From positions 4,583,906 through 4,647,905 of the forward strand of contig OZ023199.1 in NCBI GenBank assembly GCA_963995505.1: a stretch of 64,000 bases of DNA, written 5' to 3'. A program made the translations under genes and the position numbers. The notes beneath the pieces are model-generated. The model did not search any database. It had not been told where the DNA came from and saw only the letters and a list, made by a program, of their open reading frames with translations. This document shows, in pieces, positions 34,911 to 46,380 of the stretch. Within the stretch, counting starts at the first letter, position 1; the number at the start of each line of letters is the position of its first letter. The stretch comes from Hypericum androsaemum. Its lineage: Eukaryota > Streptophyta > Magnoliopsida > Malpighiales > Hypericaceae.

Positions 34911-35845
34911 TGTAACTGTAACACTCTGTGATCCGACCAACTGTCTTCACAGACCAATACAGATTTTTTTCAGCGTGCTTTGTCCTCACTTGCACGCATG
35001 ATAAAAACTTTCCAGCAGGTCACCCATCATGATCCTACTCCCAGTCAAAAGCGTTTAATAGAGTTCTCTCAGGATGTGTGCCAGAAAAGAAGGTGCACCT
35101 TGTTGGTGTGGACAGTACCAATCAAATCACTTAAGCATTTTAGACAGAACAGATCATTAACGGCGTATCACATTCACCCCTCCTTAAATATGTAACGTCC
35201 TCGTCGCGCCAGACAGAACACAAAACAGTCACAGAGCTATTTTTGCTCTCATACCCAATGTAACACCCCGTGATCTGACGATTGTCTCTACAGACCAACA
35301 CGGGTCTTTTCCAGCGTATTTTTTCCTCGCTCACATGTATCTCAAAATTTTTTCAGGAGGTCACCCATCCTGATCCTACTCCCAGCCAAACACATTTAAC
35401 CTTGGAGTTCTCTCAGGATGTGTGCCTGAAAGGAAGGTGCACCTAGTTAATATGGATAGTAGCAACCAAATCACTTAAGACTTTTCAGAATTGGGGTATC
35501 ACATTCGCCCCTCCTTAAATACGCGACACTCTCGTCGCAATACTCAGAATAATCCAGAACACAGAACAATCACTGAATCATTTTTGCTCTGATACCAAAT
35601 GTAACGCCCCGTGATACTATCTCCACAGACCAACACAGATCTTTTGCAGCATGCTTTGTCTTCACTTGCACGCATCCTGAAAACTTTCCAGGAGGTTACC
35701 CATCATAATCCTACTCCCGGCCAAACGCGTTTAATCTTAGAGTTCTCTCAGGATGTGTGCCAGAAAAGAAGGTGCACATTGTTGGTGTGGATAGTATCAA
35801 TCCAATCACTTAAGCGTTTCATACAGAGCATATCATTAACGGGGT
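34911..35845 (-). repeat. Tandem ~340-bp repeat with LTR-end and primer-binding-site motif
   Basis: Three head-to-tail units begin near 34911, 35258 and 35599 with TGTAACNCCCCGTGAT-type starts. Shared words include TTCTCTCAGGATGTGTGCC, AGGTCACCCATC and CACTTAAG. The joint between units 2 and 3 reads GCTCTGATACCA AA|TGTAACGCCCC. Its complement is an LTR-like CA end followed by TGGTATCAGAGC, the iMet primer-binding site. The units therefore look like LTR plus PBS of a minus-strand retroelement multiplied by unequal recombination, as in tandem TRIM copies. The third unit is incomplete. Confidence 0.7.
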
Positions 35846-36113
35846 CTAACTGTACAGAATATTACATAAATTACTGTTACCAAATCAGTTAGGATTTTCA
35901 TAACAGAAACGATCTTAAAGGTTGTATATATGAAACCCTTATCTTTGTACAAAAATAAGCAAGACAAGGAATCTTTTAGATAGTTCACGGCGGGAAATTA
36001 CTGTGAGGGCAAGCGACGTGAGATTGAAAATTTAATATTATGTTCAGTAAATAATACACATATTATTTTAAAAAATTGGTAGATCAGAGTAGGATCATAA
36101 GAGTATTTTTAAT

Positions 36114-36297
36114 TGGGCTTGGATTCAGTGGGGACAAGACTTGTCCACACTGAAATGGATCAAGTAATTTTGATTATAGACACGATTTTTAATAAATGTC
36201 AGATCTGTAGACACGATTTTTAATGAAATCTGATGGTCCAAACGAAATCTCCTCCGTGGGGACGACTTTTATGTTGTCCCCACTCAATCCCAAACCC
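36114..36297. mobile_element. MITE of ~184 bp
   Basis: The left end (GGGCTTGGATTCAGTGGGGACAA-like) and the right end (TTGTCCCCACTCAATCCCAA) are inverted copies. A 7-bp direct repeat TTTTAAT flanks it (36107-36113, 36298-36304). There is no coding capacity. Confidence 0.65.
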
Positions 36298-36304
36298 TTT
36301 TAAT

Positions 36305-37060
36305 GGTGACCAGGTTCAACTTGGTCATAAGTAAGGCAAAGAAGATTTGGCAAAAAATTCAATAATAAAAGTGGGTCTGGTTAGCGACCAAGGTTGGCTG
36401 AGCGACCTTGATAGACTAGGTCAGCAACATTAATCTCTTTACTTTACTTTTTTCTTTTTAAATCTAATTAAATAACACATGATACAATATTATTCGATAA
36501 AAATTTGTATTTTTTAATTCTCTATAGATAGAGTCCAATATTTTCTATTCATATTTTTCAATTCTCAATAAATGGAGCTCAATTTTCAATTCTCTATGAT
36601 AATACATGTATGTGAATGAAACATAAATTAATTATTTATTTCATGACCTGGTTAGACTTAGTATCCAATAAAAATAGTAAAAAGTTGGGTTGGATTGTAA
36701 GGTGATGGTTGATATATTATTTGTTTAATTGGTGATCTTGTTGGACCAGGTCTCCAATAAACATAGTTTAACGATCCACATCCACGCCCTTAAGCTATCT
36801 GCATCAGCAATCCACCCAAACTTAGACCACATAATAAATAATTAATTTCTCTCTCATCCACACCCAACCCAACCCAACTCAATTAAATATTTTCCTACCC
36901 ATATCGGCAACTCACCCCAACCTAGGCCACTGAATAAACAATTAATTTCTCTCTCATCTACATATTATCTACTATCATTTTTTGTTTAGATATAAATGAA
37001 AAGTAACATTCACGAATCACGAAAAAGTAACTCTGACTTGTCAGTGAAAAGAAAGGTCAG
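36305..37060. other. Intergenic DNA upstream of ARF1
   Basis: AT-rich. A ~42-bp direct repeat (AATTAATTTCTCTCTCATC core) occurs at about 36819-36860 and 36920-36961. No gene was found. Confidence 0.45.
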
Positions 37061-38061
37061 AGGAAAAAATATTAAAAAAAGTAGAGAGACGAGAGAGACG
37101 GTAGTGAGAGAGGAGAGCCAAGCCGAGGTCTTGTCGGCTTCAACCAGACATCACTCCCACACAAGAAGAAGCACATACCCACCTCCCTCTCTCCCCAGTC
37201 CCCCTTTTGACGATTTATTTCTCCAAACTCACAATAAATAAATAAATAAAACCCACATCATCAAAAACCCATTTTCCTCCCCCGACCCACTTAATTATCT
37301 AATCCTTCATTGCTTTTGTTTTGTTTTTTTTATGGGAAATGTTTTGTCTTTGATATATTTGAATCCTTCTTGTCCGAAGAAGCTCCTTGTTTGAGAGATC
37401 CTGTCTGTAGTGGGACTTCAAAGGTACAAGCTTTCAACTTAAGTTCAGAGCTTTGGATCTTCCTCTTTTCGGTGGGGAAGGGGGAAATGTGCGGTACCCA
37501 TTTCTGGGTTGGGGGAAAGTTTGTTGCTTTGGCTAATTTTGGTGATCTTTTGACTAGTTCTGTGGAATGGGACACGGAGAGGGAGGGAGGGAGGGAGGAG
37601 GGGGGTTTAGCTTGCAAATATTGTTTGGGACTTGTGAAATGTACTTGATGTGTTTGTTTTTATCGTCGTTTTTCGTGGCATAATGACAGTTAAAGGGTGA
37701 AAAAAGATGAATAAAGTGGGCATCTTTGCCCCCTTCATTGAAGGGGAATGGTGCACAGAAAGAGGGTTGAGCGGGGAAGGGAGGACTGCCTTTTATTTGA
37801 ATGTTAGGTTGCTCGATGAATCAATCGACAGAAATCGTTTCAGTTGTTTGGTGGATGCATTTTGCTTCTTGCAGTGTAATGGGTTTGCTTCTGGTTTTGG
37901 AAGGGAGAGTTAATTCCAGGGTCTCACTTTTTATGTACTATGGTTGTTTAAATATAGCTAAGTGGTGGGGTCTTCTAACTTCTCAGGTTTCCATCTGATT
38001 GAATCTAGCTGTTGCAAAACCTGTGCAGGGTGTATTGGGTTTCTCGTGTTGTTTCCCTGCT
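37061..38061 (+). promoter_or_regulatory. ARF1 promoter and leader region with probable 5'-UTR intron and a short uORF
   Basis: A GA-rich then CT-rich block (about 37080-37290) is typical of a plant core promoter and leader. It contains one TGTCGG (37132-37137) and GAGAC words, both matching ARF-binding cores, which would allow auto-regulation but are short enough to be chance. A 20-codon upstream frame starts at 37332 and stops at 37394. A good donor (AAG|GTACAAG, 37424) and acceptor (CTGTGCAG|, 38028) suggest a ~605-bp leader intron. Transcript limits are inferred. Confidence 0.45.
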
Positions 38062-41000
38062 ATGAATCCTCCCCCCGGATCGCAGGTTCAATCAGGTCTG
38101 ATTCTATGTTAGATTCTTATAGTTTTAGCAGCTTCTACAATTGTGACTTCCATGTTTCAGTTTGCACTTTGTGTACCTTGGTTTTGTGTATGCCGTTTTG
38201 GTTTACCATTTAAAGGAAACATGTAGGATAATGAGGTAAGTGTAAGGGTGTCATTTGACGTTATATGAACTATTTGCAATGTGTTGTATATGCTAAAACT
38301 CATTCTTCAGCATCCGGTTTATTTTAGTGTAAAATGTTGGTGGTTGTTTAGTGACAGAAGGTTTATTCCTCCCGTTTCAAATTAGGATAGGACTTTGTTG
38401 CGGAAATCTCAAATAATGATTTAGGGAGAAAAAATACCCTGATTACGTTTGAACTTAGCGAAGTAAAGGGTTGGTATAAATGGATCTTCATAACGTGGCC
38501 CTTCTTTTCTGACCTTACCCCAATCAGTCGAGGAACTATCTGTTGTTCATTTCTTTCCATTGTTTCGAATTTTGTATGAGCAATCTTCATAATATGGTAA
38601 TGTATGAACATATATCCTTTTGAAAATTTCATGATATTTTCACAGTACAGATTGCCCCACGATGTCATTGGTGTTGAAGTTTATGAGATGAATGCCATGT
38701 TGACTGTTGAAATTCTATTCGGTGGAAAAAATCAATTCTTCATCATGCGATAGCAGCAGTCTCACTTGTGTTTGATTAATATTATGGCATTGTGCTAGTT
38801 ACAAACTTGTTTCGATTGCGAACCTTTTTGGACTGCCAGCATAGCTCTTTTGTCATCCTAACTGTAGCCTTTTTGTTGTTGTTGTGTATACCCTGGATGA
38901 GATGAGAATTTACTTGCTTGAAGTCTGCAATGAATATTCTCTGGATTGTGTAGTAGTGCCTTCGGAAAGGTCATTTTGTCGTGTCTGACTGCCCACGTTC
39001 TTCTTGTATTATCTGTGCCTTGACACTAGATTCTAGTTCTAGTATCTTGGAATAATCTCATGATATATGTGTTTGAATTCCTCTAGTCCTAAAACAAGAA
39101 GATCCTGATTAATATTAGTGGCTACATAACCAATGCCTATGGCATGTTCTTTAGTAGGAGCTACAGTATGCCTTTGAAATGAAGAATAACCTGTCATTAT
39201 AAGTTGTTATTATAGTTTCTATCCTTAATTAGGAAGAATCTGACTATCAGTCCCTTCATGTCAGGGGGTTGCAATGATGCTCTTTACAAGGAACTATGGC
39301 ATGCCTGTGCTGGACCCCTCGCCAGCCTTCCTCGTGAAAATGAGCGGGTGTATTACTTTCCGCAAGGTCACATGGAGCAGGTGGCTAAATCTGGCAGAGT
39401 CCCATGTTCAATACAAATTATCTTTTAGTTGTGTTTTGTGCTTTGTCAAGAATGGAAACTACAGTTGAAATGTGTTGAATGTTTCTGTTACTTGAAGTCA
39501 TTTACTTTTCATCTTTCAGCTTGAAGCTTCATTGCATCAGGGCTCAGAACCACAAATGCCTTCTTTCAATCTTCCATCCAAAATTCTTTGCAAAGTAGTC
39601 AACGTTCTATGTAGGGTAAGTAGTATGACCACAATTGTTACCCTTTTACGAGTAGTCCATATGTTATCGTTGTTTATAGTTGCTTTCTTTTTTCTGCATC
39701 CTCCAAGAACTGGTACTGTTCTTAACTGTGGGGTTTTGTGGCTAAATCTTTCTTTCTTTCTCCTGCTTGCAGGCTGAACCAGATACAGATGAGGTTTTTG
39801 CACAGATTACATTGGTCCCTGAAGTAAATGTATGCTCGTTATCTCTATTTCGGTTATAAAATATTGCCTCCCACTCTCTGCCATTATTTCTTTCAAGTAG
39901 CATGATATCTTTCTCTATGAATCAGCAAGTTGAGATTAGTAGCCCGGATCCTCCGCTTCCTGAACCTGAGGGGTGCACGGTCCACTCATTTTGTAAGACA
40001 CTCACTGCTTCCGACACAAGCACTCATGGAGGTTTTTCTGTTCTTAGACGGCATGCAGATGATTGTTTGCCTCCATTGGTAAGCACTGGGTTGTTGTTTC
40101 AGTTTTCAATGTAACCAAGCGTTGCAAGGCATTTCTATAGGAGGTAGATACCAATTTAATCCAGTCAGTTAATTTGTTGCTCGACATGTGAGCTTCTTAT
40201 CTTCTACAGGACATGTCTCAACAGCCACCTTGGCAGGAATTGGTTGCCTCTGATTTGCACAGCAATGAATGGCATTTCAGACACATTTTCCGAGGTTCTT
40301 TTTTTTTGGTTGTCTCGTGTTTGGAATTCTGCGTACAGTTTGTTTGCAGACTTTTTATACTTGTCGAGGAGGAATTCTCATGGCAAATTTTACAATGCGA
40401 TTGCCTCCTTGTTCAATAAGATGAGGTCCTATTATTTGTCTTTTTGAAGGTTGAGTGGTGAGATGGGTAGTTTTAAACTGCCGTATGTGGGGCTGCAGCT
40501 GTTATGTTCTTTTCGTGTTTAATGTATCATCTGTGCGTGCTATTGATTAAGAACTCAATGAGTGATTAACAGAACTGATTTAAACATGTATTGTAGGTCA
40601 ACCGAGGCGTCACTTACTAACAACCGGGTGGAGTGTATTTGTGAGCTCAAAAAAGCTCGTAGCAGGCGATGCATTCATCTTTCTAAGGCAAGTATATTGT
40701 TATCTTTGTCGGAATCTCTTTGTGTATCCGCTTTATTTCACTACATCAATTATCGGGTCTTGCCAGAGGAGGGAATGGAGAACTTCGTGTTGGGGTGAGG
40801 AGGCACATGAGACAACAGGCAAATATGCCTGCTTCTGTTATTTCAAGCCAAAGCATGCATCTAGGAGTCCTTGCTACTGCTTCCCATGCACTTTCCACCG
40901 GAACTATCTTTTCTGTTTTCTATAAGCCAAGGTTCTGTTCTGGACTTCTATTTTTGTGCTCCTGGTTTGTTCATAAGTTTTGGGATTATGTGATCCTTCT

Positions 41001-42789
41001 AGATAGTTAAAGCTTGTTTAAATATGTCTCTTGGTTACAATCTGGTTCCAGAACAAGTCGATCAGAGTTCATTGTTAGTGTCAACAAGTACCTTGAAGCA
41101 CGGAGCCAGAAGCTTTCTGTTGGGATGAGGTTTAAAATGAAATTTGAGGGGGAGGATGTTCCTGAAAGAAGGTTCTCTATAGTCTGATCATTCAAGTACT
41201 TGGTTATGTTTATCTTATCAAAGATTTGGTAATGGCGATTTGGTTTTTTTCTATCAAATTCAGATTCAGTGGCACAATTGTTGGTGTTGGTGATAATGGA
41301 TCATCAGAATGGAAAGATTCCGAGTGGAGGTCATTAAAGGTTCACTCTTTATGCTGCACTTGTCTTGGTTTGAACTTCGAATTTCCGTTTAAGGCTTTTC
41401 TGAAGTTCTCTCAATGGAATATGGCATTCCATCTGATGTAATCTGTCTTCTTCCAGGTTCAATGGGATGAACCAGCTTCAATCTACAGATCAGAAAGGGT
41501 GTCGCCGTGGGAGTTGGAACCACTTGTTGCAGCTGCAACATTAAATTCCCAACCTGCACAGAGGAAAAGGACAAGATCCACTGTGTTGCCTTCGCCATCA
41601 CCTTCACCGGATCTCTCTGTGCCTGGTATACGAGCTTTTCCTTATTCCCATTTATTAGTGTGCGATTTCCGAGTGATGCACCTCATACTGGCCTGGTTAA
41701 CTAGGTATGTGGAAATCTCCTGGTGAGTCCACTTCTGGTTTCTCGTTCAATGATGCACAGCAGGGACGAGAATTATTTCCATCACCGAATTTCTCCTCCA
41801 CCGGAAAGGCTAGTTCATTTGCGTTTAGCGGCAATAGCCCCATATCTGGTCTCTCACACAATTCAACATGTTGGCCTACACGTGTGGAGAGTGTTACAGA
41901 GTCTTTTGCTCCTGTTGAACATAAGGATTCTGGAGAAAGGAGACAAGGGCCGGGGAGTGGTTACCGGCTTTTTGGCATTCAGCTTGTTGACAATTCCAGT
42001 TCAGCAGACAGGCCTGGAACTGCAGTAGCAGAGGATCATCTGGTGCTGTCACTTGATATCGAATCTGACCGGCATTCTGAACCGTCAAATGTTAATCAGG
42101 CTGGAATCCCTTCTATAAGCTGTGATCCTGAGAAATCATGCTTGAGATCTCCCCAAGAGCTGCAAAGCAGGCAAATCAGGAGCTGCACAAAGGTCATTCT
42201 CTTTTTGACTCGTTTATGAACCCTGCTTTTTACGCTGATCTGCAAGAACTTCAACGGGTTCCGCTCTACTGTATCCGTAATATGCACCTCGCTAACTTAT
42301 TTATTCACCTGCGAACATAATTCCAGGTTCACATGCAAGGAATTGCTGTTGGTAGGGCAGTTGATTTGACAAGGTTTGAATGTTACGATGACCTGCTGAG
42401 GAAACTAGAAGAGATGTTTGAGATTCAGGGGGAACTAAGAGGATCGATGAAAAAATGGCAGATTATCTATACCGATGATGAAGATGACATGATGATGGTC
42501 GGGGACGATCCTTGGCAGTAAGTTCATTTGGCTTTCCCGCATCCTTTCCGCGATGATGCATTGTTGATAGGTGACGGACTTATTTGCTCCTTGGTTTTGT
42601 AGCGAGTTCTGCAGTATGGTGAGGAAGATTTTCATCTACACATCAGAGGAAGTGAATAGGCTTTCCCCGAAGATCAACCGTCCCGTTAGCGAATATGTCA
42701 AGGTTCGCTCTGGTGCTGAAATAGGTGGTGATGCAGACCAAGCAGTCAACACCGATGATCAATCATCGGTCGTAGGGCCTGGTTGCTAA
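38062..42789 (+). CDS. ARF1: Auxin response factor 1 (ARF1-type), 14 coding exons
   Basis: Exons: 38062-38095, 39265-39380, 39520-39615, 39773-39829, 39926-40078, 40210-40294, 40597-40687, 40767-40931, 41052-41171, 41264-41339, 41457-41625, 41705-42192, 42327-42517, 42603-42789. Phases join into 675 codons; Arabidopsis ARF1 is ~665. It opens [20 protein letters not shown], then [10 protein letters not shown]. The B3 DNA-binding domain spans ~118-222 ([25 protein letters not shown]-like [16 protein letters not shown]). The ARF dimer domain (FSGTIVG, WRSLKVQWDEP) reaches ~350. The middle is Ser/Pro-rich, without the Gln-rich tract of activators, so a repressor is likely. The PB1 domain (from ~551) has [19 protein letters not shown] and the acidic [14 protein letters not shown]. 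Intron 7 has a GC donor. Confidence 0.96.
40688..40689 (+). other. GC splice donor of ARF1 intron 7 (GC-AG intron)
   Basis: Exon 7 ends ...TTTCTAAG| followed by GCAAGTAT, the consensus of GC-AG introns. The downstream acceptor is TTGCCAG|A. This joint gives [11 protein letters not shown], matching ARF family sequence. Using the GT four bases later would insert one extra residue (FLRQRGGN). Confidence 0.85.
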
Positions 42790-43570
42790 TATCCGACGCC
42801 TCGTATCACTCGTCTAGAAGCAATTGAAAATAATGGTTGGACTTTGTTTTTGACGAGGTTTACATGGACTGCTTACCGTATTTTGAGAAGCATGCTGCTA
42901 CCGAATTTTTGCATCAGTAGCTGGCTTGCGTATCTGGTTGCTCTCATGGTAGAAAGTCAACCTTTTGTGTGTGTGTATATATAAGCAGTGCTGTTTCTCT
43001 CCTCTTGTGCATGGTACCTTGTCCAGGCCTCCTCCCCGGCTTGGAAGGCCGAGGCATTTGCCTCGGTTTCTATTTCATGATGTGCGCATTATTTCGCTTG
43101 GCACCTGAAGCTGGTTCGAATAGGTGTTCGGGACCAGGAACAAGAAGTTATGCCTATCTCTGACCGGTAGGGTTCGCTCCGACCGAATGAGAGTATGCCT
43201 ATCTCTGCTGCAGTGCAAGGGAAGGAGCAGTTCGGAAAGAGAGGTTTGTTCGGGTCCTTTTTCGGGCATCTTTGTTCGCAATGCTGTGGATATGTCCTAT
43301 TTCTTGTATTGCAAGAACAAAGCACTCCGTTAGCCACCAGGTTTTAATGTGTCAAGTACGAAGCTACATCTGTACAATTACTAGGGAACACTACTCAAGG
43401 TTCATTCTACACAATACAATAGTTTCTCTGGGGTTATAAATTCGCAACATTCGCCTCGTCCTGGGACAACCAGAGGTAGGCCAGAATGAAGCATAATCAG
43501 AGTTCAACAAGTAGCAAGAGAGAGCACGAAGTTCAGCTATGACTTCAGCAGTGTTTCATGGTTGGGATGC
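42790..43570. other. Convergent 3' region between ARF1 and the NudC gene
   Basis: Both genes end towards this 780-bp gap, so it should carry both 3' UTRs. No further gene was seen. Confidence 0.5.
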
Positions 43571-45513
43571 TCAATCTGTGCGGATTCCACCCAAGAAAGT
43601 TTTTGGGTTGGGGCAGTTTCCGGTGAATTGAGCTTGCGAGAAGTCAAAACCAGGGTTCTGTCACGATAGTTAACAAAAAAAAAAGACGTTAGAACTTAAA
43701 CCGAACAAACGATTTTCCATCGCCTTAATATGCGCACACAAACTAAATAGTTCTTTGTTCACTTGTTGATAAATATTCTATCCCTGACTCGTAGCTGATT
43801 GCAAGAGTATCAATCATAAAACACGACGATACACGCACAAAAGCTTCTGTGAAGTCTAGCATGGCATACACCACACACGCACAAAAGCTTGGCATAACAG
43901 AGGAAGCAAGTTATATCTGCATAATATTCAGCTGATCATTGGGACACATTTTGGATGAACCATGTGAGTTATTGGTCACTCTACCCAGTACAAGCACTTT
44001 TTCTGGTCATTTCATATAGCTCGTTAACATCATTCTGTCCAAATACTACCAACAACCTACACTGCAACTCAAATGATATAAGAAACTAAAAGCATTGTCT
44101 AATGGCCCTCGAGTGGAAATCAACTTCCCTGCTAGGGACAATCATTTTAAGGTGATGGCATCAAAACTAAGTGGTAAGAGCTGGATCAAAGGGAACGGAA
44201 AACTTCAGAAAAGAGTGCAGAGCAATCACAAAAGAATATGCAGCTCTTGGACATGAAGACACATAATCCGGAATTTCCAACAGTCATAACATCTAGGATA
44301 AACAAGCAATACAAAGTTACCTCTTCCTGGAATCTCTGAAGCATGAGGCGCTTCTGCTCAAGATCTACGACATAAGGATCCAAATCACCGTGACCCAATA
44401 TCGGAGATGACCAAGTCTGACCTTTCTCTCTCTTTTGCAATGTAATGTGCAGAGTATCATCCTCTACAACGTCAAAGGCCCCGCGTGAGCTCAAAGCATT
44501 TACAACAAGCCAAGTTTAGGACCAACTAAAATCACCGACCAAGTTGCAAACCAAATAAGGCATATCATCAGAAAGCAGTTTATCAGATGGGTCTACACAA
44601 TAACAACCCCAGCAGAATCGCAAATCATATAGCACATACAAACTTTTCCAGACAAATCGCAGAAACGACATAGAGCGGAGAAAGCGCATAACAGATTGGG
44701 AAAAATGTTTTGTCGACCAGATTAGCGAATAGTAGGAAACATGTACATAGAGCAAATGGCAGGTACACCCGCCAGCAAGCAAGCACGAACACAGAGAAAA
44801 TGCAGCAGCAGCAGCAGCAGCATGAGAAAGTAAACAAAATTACCTAAAGTCCAGAAGGAGGAATCCGTCTTGACGGGGAAGGTTAGCTCATGCTGCAGTC
44901 AAATATGTGTTACAAGATGTCCAGGAAACCATAACAACAACAACAACAAGAAGAAGAAGCAGCTGAGATAGATATATAGATAGATATATCATCTGGTATC
45001 AGGACCTAGACCGACTAATCCAGATTTGAGCCGGGTGGCACCTTTAAAAACAAATATTTATTTAACACTGTTGAAGGACTCGAATTCGAGACTCCTATAT
45101 TTAGATGATTAAAGTGATTGTTGTTGTTAAGGAGGGGTTATTAGATAGATAGATAGATAGATATAATAAATTACATCAAGATAAGGAGGGTTGCCCTTGA
45201 TCCCAACTTGAAGATGCTTGGAGAGAATCTTGGAGTAGAATTGCTTTGGGTGGACATTGGGTGGCAGCTTTATGTACATGTTCACCTCCTCCAGCGTTTG
45301 CTCCCATTCATACACCGTTTGACCTGAGCCCCCCCACCCAAAACCAAAATCCAACACACAAAAATCGATAACTAACTAATTAATTAAACAAGGTATAAGC
45401 ATAAGGTGGTGATTTGAGATGAGGAAAAAAGGATAATGGAACAGAATTAAATTTAAAAATAAAAAATACCATTGTGGACATATGAGTGGCGCTTCTCCGG
45501 AGCCAGTTTCTCC

Positions 45514-45518
<5 letters not shown>
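43571..45518 (-). CDS. NudC domain-containing (CS/p23-fold) chaperone, NudCD2-like, 5 exons
   Basis: Exons (minus order): 45470-45518, 45175-45323, 44844-44892, 44321-44463, 43571-43657. Phases join into 158 codons, the same length I recall for Arabidopsis At5g58740. It starts MAEKLAPEKRHSYVHNG. The CS domain (~residues 17-110) shows VYEWEQTLEEVNMYIKLPP, VGIKGNPPYL, FWTLEDDTLHITLQK and REKGQTWSSPI. The tail (LDPYVVDLEQKRLMLQRFQE, NPGFDFSQAQF) is the conserved NudCD2 C-terminus. CS-domain proteins act as HSP90-associated co-chaperones in the cytosol; the plant role of this member is little defined. The ATG follows a GA microsatellite. It is convergent with ARF1. Confidence 0.94.

Positions 45519-45547
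<29 letters not shown>
45519..45547 (-). repeat. (GA)n microsatellite immediately before the NudC-like start codon
   Basis: About 14 CT units on plus read as GA on the coding strand, ending directly against GATGGCGGAG of the start. Such GAGA tracts in plant leaders can bind BPC factors; that role is inferred. Confidence 0.85.
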
Positions 45548-45549
<2 letters not shown>

Positions 45550-46380
45550 CTACCTACTTTCTTTCTTGTTATTCCCTCTCGGTTTATCTAGACACAGACA
45601 CAACTTGGGCGGATGTCTGATGGGCTGCTTGTTTTTGTCCACGGATCAAATGGGCCTTCTTCAAGCAATGTTTTAAAAAATGCGTTCCGATAATCGGTTC
45701 GATCAGTCGACTCAGGGATTGGCTTAATTTCAAAATTTAGAGGACGGTTTGATTGGTGGTCAATCTAGTTTGTTACCACTTTTTTTTTTCAAGGGTCTTT
45801 TAACCAACCGATATGATCATGGAGATCAGTTTTTTTGCTAAAACATGAGCAGCCTCTTGAGAGTTGGCATCGAATATGAAACTTTGAATATTGAGAGATA
45901 TTCTCTTTATTCTCAATAATTAGGTTCGGTTATAAATTCCTTCTTCTAAAGCGCGTCCCGCTCACAACAATTCCATTAGTCCTCCGGGTTAAAAAAAAAC
46001 CTGACACATCCTAATATGCACCTTTGCACTGTGACTGGTTGCATGTTTTCGATCATCAAGACACACTGGATCGACTAGTCTAAATTTAAGTAGAATATGA
46101 TTTTTTTTAAAAATGAGAAACTGTACGTTCTGAGTTCTATTTTTCACTATAAAAAACTTTATTCCAACATATATGACCAAACCAGAAAAAATGGACCCAC
46201 TCAAATCTCTTCTACAACATGCAAAAGTTCAACTTGCCGATTTACAAGGCTAGTTTTCCTGAGACACCCCGGGGAAGCTCCGATTCACTTGATCTTCTAT
46301 CTAGTTTAAGGGCACCCTTCTCCAAGTCGAAGCCGTTCAGTTGTCATTCTATTTCAATGCTATGCAGAGACACGGTTGAT
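45548..46380. other. Gap between the NudC-like gene and the RGH3-like gene
   Basis: Contains the NudC-like promoter and, near 46380, the 3' UTR of the RGH3-like gene (both minus). At 45665-45840 lies another copy of the dispersed CGGTTCGATC / TTTTAAAA repeat seen at 2490 and 3430. Confidence 0.45.

Noticed and set aside
37310..37648. 112-codon plus-strand frame upstream of ARF1
   Set aside because: It crosses the inferred leader donor and has no conserved sense; the region fits an ARF1 leader.
44516..44837. Cys-rich minus-strand frames between NudC-like exons 3 and 4
   Set aside because: They lie in the intron and cover a CAG microsatellite; the flanking exons join in phase without them.
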